From positions 1-64,000 of the forward strand of contig MCFL01000087.1 of the NCBI GenBank assembly GCA_002102555.1: a stretch of 64,000 nt of DNA. The letters run 5' to 3'. Source of the stretch: Catenaria anguillulae PL171. Taxonomy: Eukaryota; Blastocladiomycota; Blastocladiomycetes; Blastocladiales; Catenariaceae. The translations under genes were made by a program, and so were the position numbers. The notes under the pieces were generated by a model. That model saw only the letters and a list, made by a program, of their open reading frames with translations, was not told the DNA's origin and searched no databases. Positions 1 through 9,796 of the stretch are shown here, piece after piece (the stretch's first letter is position 1; each line of letters starts with the position of its first letter).

Positions 1-1
1 C

Positions 2-721
2 CCAACCTCGGGCGGTACCTCGGCGTACGGCGCCGCGGCCACCGGCTTCACCCTCATCATTGGCGACGCCGAGGCCATCCTGGCCGACTGCCACATTGGC
101 GACTCGATTGCCATCAATGGCACCTGCCTGACTGTGACCGAATTCACCCCATCGACATTCAAAGTAGGCCTGATCCCGGAAACGCTGCGCAAGACGTCGC
201 TGGGCGAGCTGCAAGTCGGCGACAAGGTCAACCTCGAGCGTGCCATGTCTGGCGGCACACGCTTTGGCGGCCATTTCGTGCAAGGCCACGTCGACTGCAC
301 TTGCACGATTAACTCCGTCACGCCCGAGGGCGAAAGCCTTGTGTACGAGTTTACGCTGCCCGCAGACCGTGCCGACCTCATGGCCTACATTATCCCCAAG
401 GGATACATTACGCTCGACGGCACATCGCTCACGGTCGTGGACGTGGACGACCGCCGCAGGGCGTTTTCCATTTGCATGATTTCTCACACGCAGAAGTGTG
501 TCGTGATGCCACGCAAAAAAGTTGGCAGCCAAGTCAACGTCGAGGTGGACATGTTGGGCAAGTATGTTGAGCGGGTCGTGGCGAGTATGGTCGGTCAGCA
601 ACAGCAGAGCGACGACCAAGTGGCCGCCGACGAGGGCAAGAAGAAGAGTTTGGCGGGCATGCTGGAGGCGTACGTCGAGCGAGCTGTCGAGAGGGCTCTG
701 GCAAAGCGCTTGGATCAGTAG
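2..721 (+). CDS. RIB5: Riboflavin synthase, 3' part (5' end outside the window)
   Basis: Riboflavin synthase joins two molecules of 6,7-dimethyl-8-ribityllumazine to give riboflavin and a pyrimidine that is recycled, the last step of vitamin B2 synthesis, usually in the cytosol. The frame is open from base 2 for 239 residues to TAG. Both lumazine-binding repeats are visible: the first has INGTCLTVTEF and the conserved GGHFVQGHVDCT stretch, the second has LDGTSLTVVDVD and the SxxTxK-like segment SHTQK. Fungal homologues are about 230-250 residues, so only the first few tens of residues are missing. The final 50 residues form a charged helical tail. No intron is visible in the part present. The next gene is convergent. 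Confidence 0.93.
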   Translation, partial: PTSGGTSAYGAAATGFTLIIGDAEAILADCHIGDSIAINGTCLTVTEFTPSTFKVGLIPETLRKTSLGELQVGDKVNLERAMSGGTRFGGHFVQGHVDCTCTINSVTPEGESLVYEFTLPADRADLMAYIIPKGYITLDGTSLTVVDVDDRRRAFSICMISHTQKCVVMPRKKVGSQVNVEVDMLGKYVERVVASMVGQQQQSDDQVAADEGKKKSLAGMLEAYVERAVERALAKRLDQ

Positions 722-1069
722 TTTGTCATTCCACGACTGTACATACATTTTCCGTCTGTGTTTTCATGCATGTCGTTTTGCCTTGCCATTCAAACATTCT
801 GACCGCCGGTCAAGTTCGGATCATGCAACCACGGCAACAAAGTGGAAGGCAAAGGAAATAGTGTATGTACATGATATGAATGCTTGAATGAGGCATGAGC
901 ACGGGTAAGTATGTAAACGGGGACTTTGGGGGTGGGGCAGACACGGGAACAAACACGGCTTGGGCATGGGCATGCTTGGTGCGAGGGGTAGCACCAAGGA
1001 TGCAGAGAGAGCAACAAACAACACATCATGAACAAATGAAATACTTATCGATCTTGTAAAGGACCCGAC
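722..1069. other. Convergent intergenic region
   Basis: The 3' ends of the riboflavin synthase gene and of the RRM protein gene face each other here. It holds AT-richer 3' UTR-like sequence. I see no coding region, repeat or RNA gene. Confidence 0.6.
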
Positions 1070-2405
1070 TTACTCGTACGAGTCACGGTCGCGACCTCCG
1101 CTGTATCCGCCGCGTCCACCACGACGGTCACCGCCATAGCCACCACGGCCGCCACCACGACGATCGCCGTACGAGCCACGGTCGCCACCGTAGCTGCGAC
1201 GCTCGCCACCGTAACTGCCCGAGCGGTCGCCGCCACGGCCTCCGTAGCCACCCGAGCGTTCGCCGCCACCGTACGAGCGACCGCCGCCGCGACCGCCACG
1301 GTCACCACCAGAGCCCGAGCGACCAGAGGCACGGTCGACGCGGATGTTGCGGCCGTCGAGATCGGAACCATTGGCACCTTCGATACTGTTGACAGGGGAT
1401 GTGGCATGGGGTTAGACATGTGGAAGTGAGGAAGGTGATGAAGAACAAGAAAGAGTTACGTACGCCTTGGCGGCATCGTCCTCGGTGGCAAAAGTCACAA
1501 ATCCAAAGCCACGGGAGTTGCCTGGTTGGTTAGATGAACGACAGAGTGCACGGAAACACGCACATGACAAAGAGAAGAGAAAAAAAAAAGTCGTTTTCAT
1601 TGCGGTTGGTTTGGATTTAGCATGGCAGCGACGATGGCGTGACGCGCGACGAGTGTCATGACGTGACGGACGGGCAGTCGTTGGACGTGGTTGAGGAGCA
1701 TGATAGAGCAGACACACAGCGGAAGCATAGGAGGAGGAGAGCACAAGAGTCGATTTCTCGGCAAGATAAGCACACGGACAAGCATCGGACGGACACACAC
1801 ACGGCAGCACAAGAGAGCAAGCGAAGTCGAGGTTGGAGTTCAAGAAGCAGCAACGTTGGAGCAATCCATGGAAGCACATGTTGGGCGGACTCGGACGGGT
1901 TGCCACGGCCGCCCAAGGGAGACAAGAGGAGCCCGAAAGAGGGCAGAGCAGACACCAAAGAGGAACAACCACAGGCAGGCAGAGCAGAGCAGTAGAGTGA
2001 TCGAGGCGCGCTTGTCGTCCAATCCAAGGCAATAGATCAAATCATCATCAGACAATTGAGACAAAGGCAGAGCTTGGAATGAATCGCGCATAAAGAACAG
2101 CAGAACATCACAGTACTTGACCAATGGGATCAATGGAGCACATGACAACGGCAAATGGCAATGGCAATGGCACAGCAAGGCGGAGCAGAGCACAGACGCC
2201 CGGGCGTGGGCCCAAGAAACCAGGAAGGCGTGGGAACGGAACAAGAGCATTGGGCACATCATGGAGGGTATCATAGGAACATGCCAGTCTCGCGGTCGGT
2301 GATAATCACGGCATCTTCAACTTCGCCGTAGGCCTCAAAGTGGGTGCGGAGCGAGTCTTGGGTCGACTGGTACGAGAGACCACCAATGAAGAGCTTGACA
2401 GACAT
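1070..2405 (-). CDS. Glycine-rich RNA-binding protein, single RRM
   Basis: The model is complement(1070..1385, 1464..1521, 2285..2405), 164 residues. One RRM spans roughly residues 1-80: RNP2 is LFIGGL and RNP1 is RGFGFVTF, followed by DGRNIRVDRA. The tail is a GG/RGG/SYGGDR-rich stretch ending in DSYE. This is the architecture of GRP/CIRBP-type proteins, which bind RNA as chaperones or splicing and stability regulators in nucleus and cytoplasm. Phase fixes the joins: intron 2 is GTACGT...AACAG. Intron 1 (2284..1522, 763 nt) must start with GCATGT to keep ETG-NSRGFGF intact, so it is a GC-AG intron and is by far the longest in the window. The start is the ATG at 2405 in CAACCATGTC context. 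Confidence 0.88.
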
Positions 2406-2872
2406 GGTTGTGCTTGAGATGTTTGGTTGTTTGGTGCTGGGGATGGAGCAAGTCAAGAGAAAAGTTGCCTTGAAGAGAGAGAACAAATCCAAAGTGGGAC
2501 GTGTGTGAAGGGGTGCGGCTGGCTTTTGAGGTGTTTCTCTTGGCCCGTGGATTTGCGTGTGCGCGCGTGTGCCGAAATTGAATTGCGTGCAGCGGGAACG
2601 TGTGTGAACGAGCAGATTTTCATGTTTAGAGTTGCCTGTTCAGTCACGCGGATGCACGCGTGTTGTTGGTCTCATGACGCCTTAACTCTTTGTCGATCCA
2701 CATGGTCCACATGGGCCACGTGAGTCATGCCAGTCGTTGGCCAAGTCAAGGAAGAAAGGCTGGGTGCCAGTGTCAAAGTGGGGGTGAAAAAGTACATTCC
2801 CATGACCCTCCCCTCATCGAATGCATCATAAAGACAACAACGACAACGAGACAGGCAAGCTAACAACCCAAC
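2406..2872. other. Intergenic region upstream of the RRM gene
   Basis: This holds the presumed promoter and leader of the RRM gene and the 3' flank of the UBC12 gene. No open frame here looks coding and no repeat is evident. Confidence 0.5.
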
Positions 2873-3409
2873 TCAAGCTACGACCCGATCAAACTTTGTG
2901 CCGCCAATACTTGATCCACGCATGGTCTGCACAACGACCTGAGCAAACTGCTGGCGATTTGCCCTGAGCGCCTGGGCCGCCTCCTTGTTGAGCGGGTCGT
3001 CGGCGTTTGGCTCCAAAAACAAGTACTGCAACCCGACGAGGACGGCGTTCAAGTTGAGAACGGGTTTCCAGTCTTCACGCAAAATGTTGAGGCAAATGTT
3101 TCCATCGAGGTCAATGTTTGGGTGGTAAATCTTTTGGGTGCAGAGCACTTTGGGCGGCTCGTGCGGGTAATCCGTGTTGATTTTGAACGAGAACTTGAAG
3201 CGGCCGCCGGCGTAGAGGCCCTCGTCGGGCGAGACGGTGACGTGGAAGTCGAGGATGTTGTTTGGGTCCGGGAACGACAGCTGGATGGTGCGTGGTAGGT
3301 CGAGCTCGTCGAGGTCCTTTTGGACGCGGATGTGGGCAGCAGAGACGCCCGACTTTTTCTTTTCGGCGTTCTCGGCCTTCTTTTGCTTGAGGGACATGAG
3401 CTTGATCAT
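2873..3409 (-). CDS. UBC12: NEDD8-conjugating enzyme E2 (Ubc12 / UBE2M)
   Basis: A single uninterrupted frame of 178 residues. Ubc12 accepts NEDD8 (Rub1) from the Uba3-Ula1 E1 and passes it to cullins. The N-terminus MIKLMSLKQKK matches the Ubc12-specific extension (MIKL.SLK) that docks on the E1 and distinguishes it from other E2s. The E2 fold follows, with YPHEPP, the HPN triad at residues 97-99 and the catalytic Cys106 in NICLNILREDWKPVL, a stretch very conserved in Ubc12. The EPNADDPLNKEAA segment and a C-terminal MRGSSIGGTKF are also typical. Length equals the family norm. It is divergent from the next gene, with which it shares an 0.8 kb upstream region. Confidence 0.95.
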   Translation of the reverse strand: MIKLMSLKQKKAENAEKKKSGVSAAHIRVQKDLDELDLPRTIQLSFPDPNNILDFHVTVSPDEGLYAGGRFKFSFKINTDYPHEPPKVLCTQKIYHPNIDLDGNICLNILREDWKPVLNLNAVLVGLQYLFLEPNADDPLNKEAAQALRANRQQFAQVVVQTMRGSSIGGTKFDRVVA

Positions 3410-4238
3410 GATGGATGCTTATTGGGTGTGGTGTCGTGGATGATTGGCTGGGAACACACAAGATGACGAACTTGGGCCGAGTCAGCAAACCGCAACAGAA
3501 GAGCGAGTGTCAAAATGACTTGACTTGTGTGCTGAGAGTCGGTCGGGGAAGAGCCGCAGGACGTGCGTGCGTGCGGGAGAGCAAGACATACGTCAGGGGC
3601 GAGTAGAGTCCGTGGGCAGTGGATTGCGTCGAGTGGGTCTTGTGCATGCAATGTGTTCATGGTCCCGTATCCTGCTAGGCAGCAAATACATGAAAATCAG
3701 AGCGTGCAATGGCTGTGGCGTTTGAACGGGAAGGCGCGGCCGCCGATCGGCCTCCATCATCGGGACAGGTGGCGGAGTGTCGCATGCATTTTAACATGTA
3801 CATACCGGTATATATATGTGAGCAAAGTATGGACACATGAGCACATGCACACCACAACCACAACCACAACCACAACCCAAGGCAACACACCGTCTCCAAA
3901 GCATCTTTGTACCGCCGCTGAATTCTGGACCAATTTTGGACCCGAATCGAATCGACAGTGGCACACCCAACTCCACTTCCAAGTTCCCCATTGCCGCCTC
4001 GGAACTGACCCCACATCACTCTCATCGACATCCGTGGTGCCCTCGCGCTGCACTGCCCCCTTCTTCCACTCCATGTCATTCCCATCGCCATCATTCTCGC
4101 CATCTGCCGCCGCTTCGTCGCCATCGCCACGCTTACCAATACCAGCACCAACACCAACACCAATATCGTCCACACCGTTTACTTTCAGGGCAGCCCGCTC
4201 CTTCGCTTGATTACGTACTCGTCAAACACACATCGAAA
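3410..4238. other. Divergent intergenic region with CCACAA microsatellite
   Basis: The shared upstream region of UBC12 (-) and the following gene (+). It includes a short CCACAA repeat at about 3848-3877. The + strand frame of the next gene is open back to 3837, but the upstream part encodes only His/Pro/Gln-rich repeats, so I treat it as leader. Confidence 0.5.
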
Positions 4239-5664
4239 ATGTTTGCGACTGCTGTTGTGGCGTCTTCTGGTGCTGCTGGTGCTGGTGCTGGTATTGGTAG
4301 CAGTTCTTCTGGTGCAATGGCAGTGGCTATGGCAAGGTCCAAGCAGGCGCACGCTGCGGCTTCGTCCACATTCAAACCGATTCGTACCATGGGCGGCGGT
4401 GGACTTGCTGTTGGTGGTCGCGCCACCGTCGGCGGTGCTCCTGCCCGTGCCATTGAACCAACTATGTCTGTTCCCCAACCGCAGCTCAACGTTTTGAAAT
4501 CGCCCCTCAATCGCCTTGCTTCGCGCCCCGCCAGCGAACTCATTGGCGCCCGTCAATTCCGCTCTTCCTCAAAGCCGCTCACCATCTCGACACACAACCC
4601 AATCTTCGCCAACCCTGGTATTGATGATGTGGATGACGATTCCTCGCTCATTTCCCTGCTCTTCTCACCCACGACGCCAACCGAGCAATCGACCACCATT
4701 GTTGCCTCAGCAACAAGAAAGCAGCAGCAGCAGCGCACCCTGCCCATTCGCATCCTTCCACGTACCGTTTCCACAAGCCCAACACGAACTCCTCCATCGC
4801 CGTCTCTTTCGGCGACCCGCCGTGCACTCCCTCCGCGTTTCCCGCTTCGTCCAGCTGACGTCAAGGCGGAATTCATTATTCTTAACACGGTCGCCGCCGT
4901 CACGTTGCCTTCTGACTCTGGCATTGATCCATCCTCAGCTTCTGCTTCGGATCAGGACGCCATGCTATCTGAACCTGAACTCGCTACAGCGGGCCACCAC
5001 GCTGTCACGGCGCAGCCACCCATGGTCACTTCCTTCAAGTCCATTGTCAAGGCTGAATCAGGGCTTACCGATGCTGCCGATCGTGCAAAGCTCAAGCGGC
5101 CCAGAGTCAAGTATTTACGGAAGCCCAAGGTGCAAGAAGGCAGTGACAAGGCCAAGAGGACAAGGGCCAAGAAGGGCGCTGATGAAGCAGGTTTTTATTC
5201 GCCGTTGCGTGCCCGCGTCAAGTTGCAAGGTGATTTGGATCAATGCGCTCGAGATGAAGGTGCGAATGCTTTTTTTTGTTTCTCCTCCGCCTTGTCACGC
5301 CACTTTGTTTCCAATTGCTTTGATTTACTCTTTGGGTTTTGTTAATGTGTGTGTATGTGTCATAGCATCGTCTACTTGTTCCTCGCCACGTGACAGCAAT
5401 CAGCCACTTGAATCTTTTCCGCTGCCTTGCACAACCGTCAACGATAAGGGCAAAGGCAAGGCCAAGGTCAAGGTCAAAGTAACCGCCTCAAACTCAAGGA
5501 AACGCCGCCGTTCCGACTCGTTTGTTGTGGCCGCGGATTCGGCAAGCGATGGCAATGATGCGAGTCGTGAGGCATCGCCCGACCACCCGGCTGATGCGGA
5601 CGAGGCACGTTCGAGTGCGGGCGGGCCGGTCAAGGTGCGCAAGATTGCCAAAGGGCATAAGTAG
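4239..5664 (+). CDS. Hypothetical basic, low-complexity protein
   Basis: The model is join(4239..5259, 5366..5664), 439 residues. I do not recognise it. The N-terminal 50 residues are Ala/Gly/Ser-rich; a segment around residues 110-150 (IGARQFRSSSKPLTI... then an acidic DDVDDDS) looks more structured. Residues 285-325 are strongly basic (KRPRVKYLRKPKV), and the C-terminus carries a KGKGKAKVKVKV run and KKRRRS-like clusters suggestive of nuclear localisation. The intron 5260..5365 (GTGCGA...CATAG) is required because the first frame runs into a stop while the second frame continues with matching phase. An upstream in-frame start at 3837 is possible. Function cannot be assigned. Confidence 0.6.
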
Positions 5665-6211
5665 TCGGATATGGTGATGGAGAAGATCGAATCGAGATGG
5701 ATGGATGCAAGGGAATCAATCGCTTAAAGTGGTTTTGTGCTGTTGTTGCATGCTTTCATCATTGTTGACAGTGTCTGAATTGATTTGATTGTTTTCATCC
5801 CTTGACATGCAGTACCTCACCCTCCCCTCCTCCTCCCCATATCCCGCGGCGGCTTGCAGACTCGGGAGCTATTAAGTGGATTGGGACAGGTCCTCGCGTC
5901 TGCGCTCAAACACATCGATCGGATTCGAAGTCGACGCGTTTGAAACGAGTTCCGCCAGAAGAACACAAACTTTCGATCCAGTATCCCAGGTAAACCGTCA
6001 AATCGGCAATCAATGCATGTATGGTATCGTGTCAAGTAGTCCCCGGCACTTGCTGCATTCAGTCCCACGACACACTGACGCCAGCGCTTTCTCGGAAATC
6101 GGACCCTCTGCGCGTAACTTCGATCCACCGAGATATCATCGTGTCTTCACCAGCTATCATACCATCAAGCACTGGCACTGGCGTCTCAAGGTCTGACCAC
6201 AGTAACGAAAC
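5665..6211. other. Intergenic region
   Basis: Separates two + strand genes. It holds 3' UTR-like sequence then leader sequence. No coding region or repeat is recognised. Confidence 0.5.
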
Positions 6212-7838
6212 ATGTCGACCCCGAAACTCAACGACACGAGTGCTGCAGCGGATTCGCCTGTTGACCCGGACGCGGCCAACGTGGTTCCCGCCTCGCACCG
6301 GTCACAATTCACACAGTTCCTGAAAACCCTCACCTCCTTCACGGGCGACCTGTCGCAGCTCACTTGCCCAGCCTTCCTGCTCTCTGGTGTGTCGCTTCTT
6401 GAGTACTCTGCTCACTGGGCCGATCACCCGGACCTGTTTTACGCGATTGCCGCACACACGGATCCCGTGGACCGCATGGTTGCCGTGGCCAGGTGGTTCA
6501 TTTCCACGTTGTACGGGTCCTTCCATTCACGGTGCAAGACGGGCACAGAAAAGAAGCCCTTCAACCCGGTGCTCGGCGAGCAGTTTTATTGCTGGTGGCC
6601 GGCGGACGACAAGGAAGGCGTGCCAGAAACCAGGATGGTCTGTGAGCAGGTGAGCCACCACCCGCCCGTCGGCGCGTTTGCGATCGAGAATGACAAGAAA
6701 AACATCTTTTTAAACGGCCATTGTGCGTACATTTCTTTTCCATCTGTCTTTCCATTTTGCATATCGTGATCTGACTCTTTCAACTGCGACTCAAACTCTT
6801 TGGCGTACACTCGTAGGCGGCCAAAAGACGAAATTCAAAACCACCTACATCAAGGTTGAGCAAACAGGCCGTGCCGTCGTGACCGTGTTTCCACCCGACG
6901 GGTCGGTCGACGAATACTTTGTGACGCTACCAGAAATGGCCCTGCGCGGCCTTCTCTCTGGCCAATTGTTTGTCGAGCTGCTCGGCAAATCGTCCATCAC
7001 ATCGGCATCGGGTTACCAGACCGTTTTTGAGTATGTGCCCAAGGGTTGGTTCACGGGCGAGTATCATTCCATCAAGGGTACCATTTCCAAGCTCGACTTG
7101 CCGGGTGGGCCCTTGCTTGCTGAGGCCGCTGCGACCTTGATTGGCACTGATGCGAGCGGAGAGGATGCAGGCGGGTCGCCCACGTCCACGACGTCTGCCT
7201 CGTCTGCGTCATCGACCACATCGTCCAAGAAGGCGAGCAAGAAGGCACGCAAGATGGCCGAAGCCACCATGCAAAGTGCCATATCCGAGGGCGAAGTGCT
7301 ATTTGAGGTCTCGGGCAAGTGGACCACGACGTGCGTTGCGACGCGCCTCGAAGACGGCGCTGAAGAGATTTTGTTTGACGCGGACGAGCACGAAATGCAA
7401 GTGCCGCAAGTCAAGCCGCTCGAGCACCAGACCGACCTCGAGTCGCGCAAGCTGTGGCACAAGGTTGCGACCGCGCTCAATGCTCAGGATTACCAACAGG
7501 CGACCGCGATCAAGACAACCATCGAGGACGAGCAGCGCGCGTTGCGCAAGGCCAGGGTCGAGCGGGGCGAGAGTTGGGCGCCCAAGAATTTCGTGTTTGT
7601 GTCGGATGGCGCGTCGGCGGCAAGCAAGAGCAGCGAGACGGGGGGAGGGTCGGATGCCGGGTCCATGCATTCGCTCGCATCGTCAAAGATGGACTTGGCG
7701 GGTCCGGGCCTGCAAGCAAGGGCGGCGTTGCGCGGGTTGAGCGTGATTGCCGTGGGCGGGTCGGGCGGGACAGAGGCGCTGGTGGATGAAGGATTGTGGA
7801 CCTTTGTTCCAGAGAGACCGGCATCAAGTATGAGCTGA
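6212..7838 (+). CDS. Oxysterol-binding protein homologue (Osh/Kes1 type)
   Basis: The model is join(6212..6722, 6817..7838), 510 residues. ORP/Osh proteins exchange sterol and phosphatidylinositol 4-phosphate between membranes. The signature EQVSHHPP lies at residues 145-152, and NPVLGEQFYCWW upstream and KTKFKTTYIKVEQTG downstream are typical of the lipid-binding barrel. There is no PH domain or ankyrin region, so it is of the short Kes1/Osh4 class. A Ser/Thr- and Lys-rich insertion at about residues 285-325 and a Ser/Gly-rich C-terminal 70 residues are extra to the family core. The intron 6723..6816 (GTGCGT...CGTAG) joins GGHC-GQKTKF in phase. The start is the ATG opening MSTPKLND. Confidence 0.92.
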
Positions 7839-8557
7839 GGATTGATTGGTTGGGCTTGACGAACGTTCGGATGGGTTTTGGCCCACCGGGATTCTTTGTG
7901 GTTTGACGGATGCACTCGATGGAGCTTTGACTTGTTTTGTTGGTTTCTCTGCCCCTTCGTTTCTCACTTTGACTTGACATGTGCCGTTGTTGCCTGACCG
8001 CGGCGGGTGACAATGGTTCATGGTTTCGATTGCGGCGTTGTGTGTTTCCTTGGACGGAACTTGAATTCTTTCACCATTCCTTGACTTGTTCCTATTGACT
8101 GTTTTTTAATTTGATAGTTTTACCAGCAAATCGTCGTCTGCAGCTGGCACGAGTGATCAAGATTCAATCAAGACTCCACTTTGTGGCGGATTGCAATTTG
8201 CAATGGCAATTGGACACGGCCAACTATTGAACATTCAACGTGGCCATGCATATGGACTTTGAGCAAATGCTGAATGCTGGGAAACTATTTCTTTATCAAT
8301 GAATCGAAGGAACCCAATTGCAACCCATTGCAATCAACTTGAGTCTCTCAACACCGCCGCTCCCTTCCTGGATCCCCAGCCCGCCACCGGCTTGCCGTAC
8401 CGTCGGACCATCTCACTTCACCCCGCCCTCCCGTGCCCGTCAAGTCTCAAGTGTCACGGGCCGCCAAGTGGCTGCAGACAGAACTGAACAGCAGCGAGCT
8501 GCCCACCGAACTGCCGCGTGTTTCGCTTCCGCAGACCGCTTCGACCGCCCATCCATC
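7839..8557. other. Intergenic region
   Basis: Lies between two + strand genes. The downstream frame is open from 8318, but sequence before 8558 reads as Pro/Arg/Ser-rich leader. No other feature is seen. Confidence 0.5.
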
Positions 8558-9751
8558 ATGTCTGGCTCTGCCTCTGGCTCCGGCCCTGGCCCTGGCCCTG
8601 ACCCGTCTGCCAGTGGTCCCGATCCGCCGACGCCCGCCGCCCGGAGCGCTGCCGGCGACGTTGGTACTGAGCGAGACCAAGACCTCGGCCCGCACGCCGA
8701 GGCCAGACCGCTCTCACCGTTGGCTGTTGCTGTTGCTGCCCGAAGGACTCCCTCCCCTGACAGCGAGTCCCTTTCGCAACACCAGCAGCCCACGCTGGTC
8801 ATCCCGCGTCCTCGCCCAGCGTCCGGGCCGTCCAACGTCTTTTCACCAAACTCGTCACTCTATTCGGCCGCCGCCATCAATACCCCACTGCCAGACTCGC
8901 CCTACTCGCATGGCGCCTCTGCACTGGGGCACCCGGGCAACTCGTCGCTCTTGGCGCTCGGCCCATCCGCTGACCAGCACCAACACCAACACTCTTCCTC
9001 GCCATCCGTCTCTCCCTCGGACGATGGCGACGATCATGTACTGCACATGTCGGATTCCCCAACCTCTTTTTCCGATCACACGCATTTCCATCTCCCAACC
9101 ACCGGTGCCCACGAATCCACCAACAACAATGACAATGACGACCACGATGCTGGTGAAGCGACCGAACTCTCCTTTATCTCGGGCAACGATCTTTCCAGCC
9201 ATTCGCATGTCCAACCCCGACATCAATCTCATCAATCTCATTCGCATCCAAAGTCTCATTCCCGCTCACATTCCAACCCAGCTGCAACAACCGTTGCTCC
9301 CGCTACCGACACTGCGAGCCTACTCGGCAACAACCCAACAGACCCGCAAACCCTTGCCCACTTTCGCACCCACCTCGCACACCTGCACACGCACTTGTCT
9401 GCCTCGACTTCGCACTCGGCCACGTTGCGTTCGCAACTCGACGAAGCCCATGCCCACATTGCTCGGCAGCGCGAGCAACACGCACACGAGCTCGACCGCG
9501 TCCATCGCGAACTGGCCCGCTCGCACGCCCAGCACACGCGCGAAATGCATTTGGCCACGGAAACACTCGCGTCGCTCAAGATGGCCTTGGCGGCCGCAGA
9601 GGGCGAGAGGGATCAGGTGGCTGATGAAAATGTTGGCATGGCCAGGCGGTTGCAGGATGTCTTGGATCGGTTGGCTGGCTTGGAGGACGAAAACGCCAAA
9701 TTGAACAAGCAGCTCACCGACCAGCGCCAGCTGATTCAGGCTCAACCGCCT

Positions 9752-9796
<45 letters not shown>

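Noticed and set aside
3837-4238. N-terminal extension of the basic hypothetical protein
   Set aside because: The frame is open, but the segment is CCACAA-repeat and His/Pro-rich leader-like sequence; the ATG at 4239 is more plausible, though not proven.
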